DNA from: Coprinus comatus
Lineage: Eukaryota; Basidiomycota; Agaricomycetes; Agaricales; Agaricaceae
DNA length: 64,000 nucleotides
Assembly: GCA_034638255.1 (NCBI GenBank)
Contig: JAWPGT010000011.1
Coordinates: 830,764 to 894,763, forward strand
Direction: 5' to 3'
The position numbers and the translations under genes are program-made. Positions 1-8,004 of this stretch are shown here, one piece after another. Below the pieces are notes generated by a model. That model did not search any database, was not told the origin of the DNA, and was given only the letters and a program-made list of their open reading frames with translations. The number at the start of each line of letters is the position of its first letter. Position 1 is the first letter of the stretch.

Positions 1-619
1 ACCCTTCCGACTGCCTTCCGACGTTGGCAACATCTTTCTCTGCCAACAGGTTCATCAGCAACTCATCCTTCTCTTCTAGGGTCATGAGCCGGACATCAAA
101 GCGTTGGGGGCACTCTGCCTTGATGTGTCCAGGCTGCTTACATCGGTAGCAGGTGGAAGGAGTCAGGTTACGAAGTTTGGACGCGTCAATGTCCATCAGA
201 GTCAGGTTCCCAGGCGTCGGCATTACATGGGCGAATGTCGGTAGGGGAATCAGGGGAGCTGGATGGGGTGGGGGTTTTGGGAAGGAATGAAAAATGGGTC
301 TGGGAGCTGGTGGTGGTACCAGGCAATGATTTGCCTTGAATGCAACATTGGCAAGTCGGGAAGCTTCGAAGCGGGTGGCTGTGCGATACCAGCCGTCGGG
401 ATCGGAGTCGGAGGGTTGGCCCAGGGTCATAGTGGCAATAGAGTCAGCCAAGTTGGTGCGAAGACCTAGACGAAACTTGACAACAGTGACCTTCCAGTCG
501 GTGTACCCAGATGCTAAAATGAGTGCTTTGAAGGTGTCCAGGTAATCCTCCAAGGTCCGATCTTTCTGGAAGTAAGTATCGCCTTCCAATGTGATAACCG
601 CTTCTGACTTGGCATCAAT
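1..619 (-). pseudogene. Gypsy gag, C-terminal part, truncated by window edge
   Basis: On the minus strand the frame is open from 619 to 1: AKSEAVITLEGDTYF, the capsid end (DYLDTFKALILASGYTDW), a Pro-rich linker, and one zinc knuckle CYRCKQPGHIKAEC (CX2CX4HX4C) near 155-115. It then continues LMTLEEKDELLMNLLAEKD to the edge. The knuckle binds packaged RNA in this family. This is the direct continuation of the fragment at 6957-7480, separated only by the inserted copia element. Confidence 0.8.
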
Positions 620-857
620 TGTTGAACTATTATTAGTTCTATCATGACATTCTCGTATGGCATCACGCTTGATGAATATACCTTCATGATCCCTATCATG
701 TGACCTTGTATATTCTCGCACGGACCACTGTAAATATGTATATAAACCTTGTATCCAGCATTATATACTTTAGTTCTTTCTACTACAACAACCCTCACCT
801 CAGTAAGTGTTAAGTCGTACCTACCCATGCATACTACGCTACGCTCTTGTTTTAACA
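620..857 (+). repeat. Copia 5' LTR
   Basis: 238 bp with TG/CA ends. A TATATAAA box lies at 739-746, so the transcript should start near 770-780. It contains a GTAAGT at 803-808 that could act as a splice donor (see findings). Confidence 0.95.
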
Positions 858-872
858 GGTTATGGGCCCCGG
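858..872 (+). promoter_or_regulatory. Copia primer-binding site (initiator tRNA-Met half-molecule type)
   Basis: Immediately after the LTR the sequence is GGTTATGGGCCCCGG. Its complement contains CCCATAACC, the anticodon stem-loop of initiator tRNA-Met with CAT as anticodon. Copia-like elements commonly prime from an internally cleaved initiator tRNA rather than from the tRNA 3' end, and this position fits. The match to the host tRNA is inferred, as that gene is not in the window. Confidence 0.6.
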
Positions 873-1141
873 TTAGCCTGTACGACTCACGTTGCGCACT
901 CGACGAGTATTACTCATCGTGCAGCACTGAGCTCGAGGGTAAAGCTGGATTTACCTGTGAGGGAAGTCCGAGTTCCGCTCACTCGAGACGATTGACCCAC
1001 AAGTGTTCTCTTTGCATACCCTTACCGTACTCGGTTAGACGGGCAGCACATAGCTCTGTAGAACATAGCGCATGTAGTGCAGCTTTAGTTCACAGTTCTG
1101 ACACATGTTTTGTTTTAGATTTTTATCTACGAACATTACTC

Positions 1142-4100
1142 ATGGCTTCTTTGATCCCTTCGATCCCAATTCTCACCGGCACTGCTAACTACCAAGTGTG
1201 GGAAGCACGTGTCATGTCTATCGCAAATATGATCCACATGGATGGATGGTGTGTAGCGAGAATGATCGACGGCAGCGCCGGAAGGCCTGCAGCTGTCGGT
1301 GGTTCCCCCGCAACTGGCACCACTGCTATGGTACCCCCCACGAACGTCGATGAAATTCGAAAGTTCGATAACGTTGAGGCTTTTGCTCTCGGGATGTTAA
1401 ATTCCCGAATCAGTGATGAAATGCTAAGGCATGGCGAGCATACCTCCGACGGTCTCTGGACACACCTAAGACGAGCTTACGGCACATTTTCGGCAGGTGC
1501 AGCTTACGAGCTGTATGCCTCTGCAGATTCCTTTCGGTTATCTGGTGTGAACGATCCCTCTAAGGAGATCTCCGCCTTCCGAAATTATTTCACGCAGCTT
1601 GAGCAAGCCACGCCCCCAATCAACGTCCCCGCAATCCTGCGTGCGTTGATGTTGATGACACGCATTCCTCCTCAATGGAGTGCCACTCGTGCCGCCCTGC
1701 TTGTCCAATATGGTAACTCCCTGTCAAATTTGACAGTCCAAATCGTCTCCGACGCTATTATGGGTGCTTGGCGGGATTCCCGTGGAGCTGCTTCTGCTTC
1801 TCGTGCCGCTTCTACCGGCATTAAAAACTATAAGGGTGCAAAGCCCTATTCTAAACCCCAAGGAGGCGCTCCACAGCAGCCCCAACAACAACAACAGAAA
1901 GCTTCCGGTTCTAATCAGAACCAAAACCAGAACTCCGGTTCCGGCGGCAATGCTTCTGGGGGGGATAAGGATAAAAAGAAGAAGCATCGACGTGGAAAAC
2001 GTGGTGGCAACAAGGCCAACAAAGCCGATGGTGACGAAGATGGTAATGTCGACATGATTTTGTCCCCCGCTGTTCTGGAGTCCTTCACGGCTCCCACTAA
2101 CAAAAAATCAACTACTCGTTCTCTCGTCGAGAGAATGAAGACTACTGATCCCCGCCTCAGGGCAGTGGCCTTGAAAAAGGCTGCAGACGAAGTCGTGGTT
2201 CACGGTGTTGAGCCTCCCGCTCCTCGTGCTACTCTTCTTCCCCCTGTTGGACACCTGGTCGGTCGTACCCGGTATCAGAAAAAGAAGACAGAGGTCTTCG
2301 AGAAGATGGGTGCTCGCCTCGGCTTCGGCCTGGTTGAACCCTGTCCCCCATCACCTCCACTATCGCTTGATGCGATGGTGTCACATATCCTTCCTGAAGA
2401 GGAAGTTGATTCGTCTTCGGTTTCTACGCCTGGGTCCCCCACGTGCAGATCTAAGTCTCCTTCCTATGTCCCTCCTTCCGATGTCCCCGAAGCGATCTCT
2501 GAGGCTGACGCCTACATGAATGATCCTGACTACGAAGCTGATGGAGATTACGAGGTCGATGATGGTTGGTATAATGAGTACGTTCCTTTCTTCTCTCAAG
2601 AATTCTTCTTAACTAAATGGAACTTACAGAGATGCCCCAGTTCATCAAAGCTGGGGAGACGAACCAATCGCTCCATCAGACCCCATGTTCTAGTGCGCCG
2701 TAATGGACTGCCGGACTATTGTCGGACTATTGATAGTTCTCTTTTAACATCTACTACTACTGTTTGTACTCCCGTTCCTGTTTTGAATATGATCCCCTCT
2801 CCTGTTTCTACTTGTGATCGTTTTGTCCTTCCGACGAAATATTTAAAAGATCCTAAGAATAGTGATGAATCAGCGATCAAACATCTTGATGATTGTCTTT
2901 GCAACTTCTGTGAAGATAAGGATAAACCTAATTATGCTAGAGAGTCTGCTATTTGGCTCCTCGATTCAGGCGCTAGCTTTAATTGCACACCGCATATAGC
3001 TGACTTTATCGAGTTAGAGGAAGGAGAATTTGGTGGCGTTAGAGATGCCAGCAATAAACTCATAACCATAAAAGGTCGTGGGAAAATTCTCTTTCAGCAC
3101 AATGTAGACGGAGTTGTTAGAACGACTCCACTATACCCGGTCTATTATCTAGAGTCTCTCTCCACGAGAATCATTTCACCTGGCGCCTTATGGCTGCAAG
3201 GAATGAGGAGTGAGTCTAATTTAAAGCGAACAAATATTTATCGTTCAAATGGAAAGATTTTCATGCATGCATCACGCATCACGACGTTTAAAGTTATGGA
3301 AGATGCCCTCCACCATGTTCACACTAGGATGGTGCGTCACTATACTGCAAACCAGGTGCTATCATATTGCGCATCGAAACTTTCTGTTTATGATCTTTGG
3401 CACCGTCGATTGGCGCATCCTGGAAAGGAAGTACTGCGACAACTACCAAAACACTCAGAGAAAGTACCTGAGTTTGATATTCCTATCTCCGGTCAAGTAT
3501 GTGATGGTTGTGCTCGAGGCAAAATGTCCGATGACGCACATCGTCCTTCTTCGACACGAGCGAAGTCATTTTTAGAATTGATCCACAGTGATCTTCTAGA
3601 ATTCCCCGTTGCCTCGTATCACAAGTACAAGTGGGCAATGACGTTCTATGACGACTATTCTAGCCACGCCTGGATCCTCCTTTTGAAAGCCAAATCTGAT
3701 GCCTTGATGGCACTTGAAAGATTCTGTGCTTTTGAGGAAAAGCAATTCGGTAACACGATAAAGCGTATCCGGACCGATAATGGCGGAGAGTATGTCTCTA
3801 AGAAATTCGAGGAGTTCCTTCACTCAAAAGGGATAGTACACGAGACGTCTGCACCACATATTCACCAGCAGAACGGTAGAGCAGAAAGACTGAACCGCAC
3901 ACTTCAGGAAAAGGCGCAGGCCATGCGACTTACTGCATGCTTACCAGATTCTTGGTGGGAATTTGCCCTTAACACGGCAGTTCATTGTTATAATCGAACT
4001 CCCATCAAACGTCTTGAATGGAAAACTCCCATGGAAATGGTAACAGGGAAAAAGCCAGATTTATCTGGACTTCACGTGTTTGGCTGTGCAGCCTACGTTT

Positions 4101-6682
4101 TCATTCCGAAGGAATCAAGGGATGACAAATTATCTCCCAGATCTGAATTAATGATCTTCCTTGGTTATGCTGGCGCAAACTTTACGTTCATGCGACACCA
4201 GAAAGGAAATGTTATTTATACTGCGAAAACAGCTATTTTCGACGAGGGCTGGTATCCCAAATGCAAGCCGGATCACGAAAAAATTAAGGACTCCGGTTCT
4301 ACAAAAAACCCAAAAATAAATCCTCCTCCTCCGGCGTCTGATGAAGATGACGAGGATCTTACACCTGATCTTTATCCTGATGATCCTATGGACACATCTC
4401 GACAAGACGACAGTGATAGAACACCGCTTCCGCCTAGACCGCAAGGTCCGATCCCCGGACCATCTACTTCTCAAAAACCTCCTGTTCCCGGTCCGAGCAA
4501 ACCCGCTCCTAGGAAACCAACAGTCGAGGAAGTATCTGATGAAGATGATGATGACGCGTTATCATACGCTGATCCAGGATCACCGATTCGTCGACCTAGT
4601 CCGAGCCCTGCTCCTAGGACTGACTCCACCCGTCCCATTTCTCCATCACCTGAACGACCTGAACATCTAACTAGACCTGTTGAACCTTTACCTCGCCGTT
4701 CTGGCCGAGAAAAGTTTGTTCCGTTTAGAGACGGTAACGTTTATGGGGAGAGAACACATCCATCTGAAATCCTACGAGATTACAATCACAATGAACCTCT
4801 ACCACCCCAGGGGAGAGTTCGTCTCCGTGGACATGATTTTAGAATCCGCAATCAACGAGATCGCCCAAAAGTAGATCCACGTCCCATTTCGCCTGAGGAA
4901 GTCCGAGAACGTCGCGATGAAATACGCAGACAACACGAGGATGCTTCACGGCAATATGCGAGGGAGCAACATCCTGACGCAATGGAAGAAGACGAAGATT
5001 GTAAGATTCAACGGATAACTAAGGAAGGGGGGTTAGAATTGATGAACTTTTTATTGGGCAAGGCAAGTTCCGCAACAGTTCCTGAGCAATTCCGTGATCT
5101 TGTAAAATTGAATCCAGAGGAACGTAAACACTGGCACAACGCTTGTCTCGAAGAACTAGCTGCGCTTAAAAAGCGACAAGTTTATGAGTTGGTGAAACTT
5201 CCGGAAGGAAGAAGAACCGTAAAAAATAGATGGGTCTTTAATGAAAAGAGTGACGGTCGCAAACGTGCTAGACTTGTTGCTAAAGGATTTTCTCAAATCG
5301 AGGGCATCGATTTTGACGAACTATTCTCTCCTGTAGTTAGATATGAGTCCGCTCGAATCCTGCTCAGGTTAGCCGCCCTTGAAGACTGGGACATTGAGTC
5401 TGTCGATGTAAAGACAGCATATCTCTATGGCAAATTGGATGAGGAAATCTACATGGATCAACCCGAAGGTTTTAAACTTAAGGGTAAAGAACACATGGTG
5501 TGGAGGTTACGACGTGCATTGTACGGCCTTAAACAAGCCGGCTTGGCCTGGTGGAAGGAGATGGCATCTTCCATGAACCAACTAGGTTTCAAGCGATGTG
5601 AATCCGATGCCGGTATTTATATATATCGTCGAAAAGATGGCAAGTTTGTCATTGCTGTCGTGTACGTTGACGACGTACTTTTTATGGGAAATGACTCTGC
5701 CCTGCTTAAAAAGCTTAAAGGAGAGTTTATGAAAAAGTGGGAATGCCGCGACCTTGGAGAAGTTAAAGAATTTCTCGGTATGCGCATCAGGAGAGATCGA
5801 GCAAATCGAAAGATCTATCTTAATCAATGTGCTTATTTAGAGACGATCCTGGAAAGGTTTAAAGTCACTGGCTCAGACCGTGACACCAAACCGGCGCGAA
5901 CTCCGCTGCCAGAAGGGTACTACCCAGTTCCGAACGACAAGCCGATCAACTCCTCCATCCGTTCTAGGTACCAACAGGTGATCGGATCACTGTTGTACAT
6001 TGCTATTGGCACGCGTCCGGACATTTCGTTCGCTGTGACTAAGCTAAGTCAACACTCACATAACCCTACGGAAGAACACTTGCGTAGAGCTCTCTATATT
6101 TGCAGATACCTCTTAGCGACTCGAGAATATCGAATGACGCTTGATGGTGCTGGTAATGAGGGCTTCATTGCATATAGTGATTCTGATTGGGCTAGTGATC
6201 CTTCTACTCGAAGATCCCAAACTGGTTATCTGTCCACTGTTGCATCCTGTCCAGTAGCCTGGGTCAGTCGATCACAGAAGACTATCGCGTTATCGTCCAC
6301 AGAGGCTGAGTACATGGCTATTTCCGATTGTAGTCGTCAGTCCATCTGGATCAGAAGCCTAATGACTGAACTTGGTTTACACACAAACGAACCAATGGAT
6401 ATTTGTGGAGACAATATGGGCTCTCTCTTTATCGCGCAAAACCCTGCCGTCGAAAAGAGATCAAAACACATAGATATCATTTTCCACTTCATTCGTCAAG
6501 TAATTGATGAAAAGAAGGTTCAGCTCTATTTCATCCCAGGCACTGAGAACCCTGCTGATCTTCTTACGAAGAATCTAGGACGCGTGAAGTTTGAATACTT
6601 CCGTGATAACTATTACGGGTTGGAGTTTTCTAATCCTACATATAGCGCTGCCAAGCGCTCAAATAATATGGTCCCAACATAG
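1142..6682 (+). CDS. Copia Gag-Pol polyprotein, intact
   Basis: One frame of 1846 codons. I chose the ATG at 1142 (MASLIPSIPILTGTANY), typical of copia Gag; the frame is open upstream to 749 but that lies near or before the likely transcript start. Order: Gag of the UBN2/DUF4219 kind; a Gln/Asn-rich and basic RGKRGG segment around 1870-2020; protease with LLDSGAS (near 2958); GAG-pre-integrase with H-H-C-C (LWHRRLAHP...CDGCARGK); integrase core with D-D-E (FYDDYSSH, RTDNGGEY, NGRAERLNR); a long acidic/proline linker; reverse transcriptase with YVDDVLF; RNase H with SDSDWA, SSTEAEY, DN and KHIDI. No CCHC knuckle is seen in Gag. No stop or frameshift is present. Confidence 0.95.
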   Translation: MASLIPSIPILTGTANYQVWEARVMSIANMIHMDGWCVARMIDGSAGRPAAVGGSPATGTTAMVPPTNVDEIRKFDNVEAFALGMLNSRISDEMLRHGEHTSDGLWTHLRRAYGTFSAGAAYELYASADSFRLSGVNDPSKEISAFRNYFTQLEQATPPINVPAILRALMLMTRIPPQWSATRAALLVQYGNSLSNLTVQIVSDAIMGAWRDSRGAASASRAASTGIKNYKGAKPYSKPQGGAPQQPQQQQQKASGSNQNQNQNSGSGGNASGGDKDKKKKHRRGKRGGNKANKADGDEDGNVDMILSPAVLESFTAPTNKKSTTRSLVERMKTTDPRLRAVALKKAADEVVVHGVEPPAPRATLLPPVGHLVGRTRYQKKKTEVFEKMGARLGFGLVEPCPPSPPLSLDAMVSHILPEEEVDSSSVSTPGSPTCRSKSPSYVPPSDVPEAISEADAYMNDPDYEADGDYEVDDGWYNEYVPFFSQEFFLTKWNLQRCPSSSKLGRRTNRSIRPHVLVRRNGLPDYCRTIDSSLLTSTTTVCTPVPVLNMIPSPVSTCDRFVLPTKYLKDPKNSDESAIKHLDDCLCNFCEDKDKPNYARESAIWLLDSGASFNCTPHIADFIELEEGEFGGVRDASNKLITIKGRGKILFQHNVDGVVRTTPLYPVYYLESLSTRIISPGALWLQGMRSESNLKRTNIYRSNGKIFMHASRITTFKVMEDALHHVHTRMVRHYTANQVLSYCASKLSVYDLWHRRLAHPGKEVLRQLPKHSEKVPEFDIPISGQVCDGCARGKMSDDAHRPSSTRAKSFLELIHSDLLEFPVASYHKYKWAMTFYDDYSSHAWILLLKAKSDALMALERFCAFEEKQFGNTIKRIRTDNGGEYVSKKFEEFLHSKGIVHETSAPHIHQQNGRAERLNRTLQEKAQAMRLTACLPDSWWEFALNTAVHCYNRTPIKRLEWKTPMEMVTGKKPDLSGLHVFGCAAYVFIPKESRDDKLSPRSELMIFLGYAGANFTFMRHQKGNVIYTAKTAIFDEGWYPKCKPDHEKIKDSGSTKNPKINPPPPASDEDDEDLTPDLYPDDPMDTSRQDDSDRTPLPPRPQGPIPGPSTSQKPPVPGPSKPAPRKPTVEEVSDEDDDDALSYADPGSPIRRPSPSPAPRTDSTRPISPSPERPEHLTRPVEPLPRRSGREKFVPFRDGNVYGERTHPSEILRDYNHNEPLPPQGRVRLRGHDFRIRNQRDRPKVDPRPISPEEVRERRDEIRRQHEDASRQYAREQHPDAMEEDEDCKIQRITKEGGLELMNFLLGKASSATVPEQFRDLVKLNPEERKHWHNACLEELAALKKRQVYELVKLPEGRRTVKNRWVFNEKSDGRKRARLVAKGFSQIEGIDFDELFSPVVRYESARILLRLAALEDWDIESVDVKTAYLYGKLDEEIYMDQPEGFKLKGKEHMVWRLRRALYGLKQAGLAWWKEMASSMNQLGFKRCESDAGIYIYRRKDGKFVIAVVYVDDVLFMGNDSALLKKLKGEFMKKWECRDLGEVKEFLGMRIRRDRANRKIYLNQCAYLETILERFKVTGSDRDTKPARTPLPEGYYPVPNDKPINSSIRSRYQQVIGSLLYIAIGTRPDISFAVTKLSQHSHNPTEEHLRRALYICRYLLATREYRMTLDGAGNEGFIAYSDSDWASDPSTRRSQTGYLSTVASCPVAWVSRSQKTIALSSTEAEYMAISDCSRQSIWIRSLMTELGLHTNEPMDICGDNMGSLFIAQNPAVEKRSKHIDIIFHFIRQVIDEKKVQLYFIPGTENPADLLTKNLGRVKFEYFRDNYYGLEFSNPTYSAAKRSNNMVPT

Positions 6683-6718
6683 GGCGCTTCATAGCTGCCA
6701 TGTTCGCATTCAGGGGAG

Positions 6719-6956
6719 TGTTGAACTATTATTAGTTCTATCATGACATTCTCGTATGGCATCACGCTTGATGAATATACCTTCATGATCCCTATCATGT
6801 GACCTTGTATATTCTCGCACGGACCACTGTAAATATGTATATAAACCTTGTATCCAGCATTATATACTTTAGTTCTTTCTACTACAACAACCCTCACCTC
6901 AGTAAGTGTTAAGTCGTACCTACCCATGCATACTACGCTACGCTCTTGTTTTAACA
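6719..6956 (+). repeat. Copia 3' LTR
   Basis: 238 bp, no difference from the 5' LTR found on reading both. It is followed by the target duplication TCAAT at 6957-6961. The polypurine tract AGGGGAG abuts its left end. Confidence 0.95.
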
Positions 6957-7480
6957 TCAATCGGCAAGAAGCGAGCCTTGAACTGGGTTTTGAAGTCCTC
7001 CCAGTCCTCAAAAGGCAAGTTTCCGACCTGTGATTCCAGCTGAAATATCTCTTCTGTCCATGTAGCAGCCCGACCGCTCCTCATGTAGGACATGGCCCAG
7101 AGCATCTTTTCTTTGTCCAACTGGAATTTGCCTGAGAGTCAGATGTACAGGTTATAGGCATTGAGGAAGGCCTGGCCTGTCTTGCGGTCGCCATCATAAT
7201 TGGGTGGCATAGCAACTCGTCCTCGGAATGTCCGCGGACGTTTGGGAGGAGATGGAGGAGCTGGCGTTGCAGGGGTAGCAGGTGAAGGGGTGGTCTGAGA
7301 GGCTGAAACGAGTGTGGAGAGTTGGGCGGTGATGGTGGCAAGTACATTGGCAGTGGTGGCGGAAGTGGATTCGGTAGCTTCTACTTGCTGCTGTAGAGCA
7401 TCAAGCAATGCCCGAAGCTCATGGAATGTGCCTTCAATGATCTCATTCCAAGTTGGCTGGGGCGGTGCTGGATCAGTCAT
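6957..7480 (-). pseudogene. Gypsy gag, N-terminal part
   Basis: The reading frame starts at 7480 with MTDPAPPQPTWNEI, followed by a predicted helical stretch with many Gln and Glu, a Pro/Thr-rich linker, and a capsid-like region (MPPNYDGDRKTGQAFLNAYN). A TGA at 7141-7139 interrupts it after LYI; the same frame continues LSGKFQLDKEKMLWAM and FKARFLPID to the copia insertion. The capsid pattern is that of fungal gypsy Gag (retrotrans_gag). The stop could be a CGA to TGA transition, which would place Arg at that site, but this is inference. The continuation lies at 1-619. Confidence 0.8.
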
Positions 7481-7575
7481 GGTTTAGTGAGTAAGGGATA
7501 GAGGGATGCATTGGTGGGAAGTCTTCTGTTGTGGCGAACAGGGCTCTTCTGTCCAGCGATGCTAGCCTCTTGAAG

Positions 7576-7585
7576 AACTCTTTCT
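7576..7585 (-). promoter_or_regulatory. Gypsy primer-binding site, self-priming type
   Basis: Two nucleotides after the LTR end the minus strand reads AGAAAGAGTT. This is exactly complementary to AACTCTTTCT at 7715-7706 inside the LTR, which lies where transcription should start downstream of the TATA box. Tf1/sushi elements prime reverse transcription by folding the first ~11 nt of their own RNA onto the PBS; the arrangement here matches that. I see no tRNA 3' end match. Confidence 0.6.
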
Positions 7586-7587
7586 TC

Positions 7588-8004
7588 TGTAAGGGCAACT
7601 CACGTCAGTGATGAACAGCCTGACAACTAGCAAGGAATCCAAAGTTATATTTGATCGGAAACATATTACAGAACAGATACAACATACCTAGCAAGGAATC
7701 CAAAGAGAAAGAGTTGGGGATTCACTCGCAGAGGCTACACACAATATATACTACTATACAAACAGAGATGCCAGCTATTGTCCTCAGGGATGTCGTAACA
7801 TGGACAATGGGAACAATGGGGGACGAGTCATGTGAGGGGGCGAGTCATGAAAGCGCGAAGTCAGGAGGTGTTCCGATGGAAGTCGGAACATCGGAGGATC
7901 GGTCGGTAGTCAGTGTGTCGGTGTAAGGGTCGGTGAGGAAGGTCCCCTTACACGGAAGGTCGGAAGATGTGTCGGGAGGTCAGTCAGTGGCATGGTACAT
8001 GACA
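7588..8004 (-). repeat. Gypsy 5' LTR
   Basis: On the minus strand the segment begins TGTCATGTACC and ends CCCTTACA, giving TG...CA termini over 417 bp, directly upstream of the gag leader. It holds a TATATAT box about 35 nt upstream of a likely transcript start near 7715. An 18 bp direct repeat, CTAGCAAGGAATCCAAAG on the plus strand, occurs at 7627-7644 and 7688-7705. The partner LTR lies outside the window, so the ends are inferred from termini only. Confidence 0.7.

Larger units (their letters stand above)
620..6956 (+). mobile_element. Complete Ty1/copia LTR retrotransposon inserted in gypsy gag
   Basis: The element has two 238 bp LTRs that I read as identical, TGTTGAAC...TTTTAACA ends, a 5 bp target duplication TCAAT (615-619 and 6957-6961), a primer-binding site right after the 5' LTR, a short polypurine tract AGGGGAG (6712-6718) right before the 3' LTR, and one uninterrupted Gag-Pol frame. 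Domain order (protease, integrase, reverse transcriptase, RNase H) defines Ty1/copia. Identical LTRs and an intact frame imply a very recent insertion that may still be mobile. Confidence 0.96.
1..8004 (-). mobile_element. Ty3/gypsy LTR retrotransposon, 5' part, interrupted and cut by window edge
   Basis: The minus strand carries, in order, an LTR (8004 to 7588), a primer-binding region, and a gag reading frame that begins at 7480 and runs to the left window edge. The frame is split by the copia element at 620-6956; removing it and one copy of the 5 bp duplication rejoins the gag frame exactly. Protease, reverse transcriptase and integrase would lie beyond position 1 and are not visible. The gag holds an in-frame stop, so this copy is probably dead. 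Assignment to Ty3/gypsy rests on the gag with a single CCHC knuckle and on the Tf1/sushi-like priming signature. Confidence 0.85.

Noticed and set aside
1764..2519. Several open frames overlapping copia gag on both strands
   Set aside because: They are shadows of the gag frame; low-complexity codons create them.
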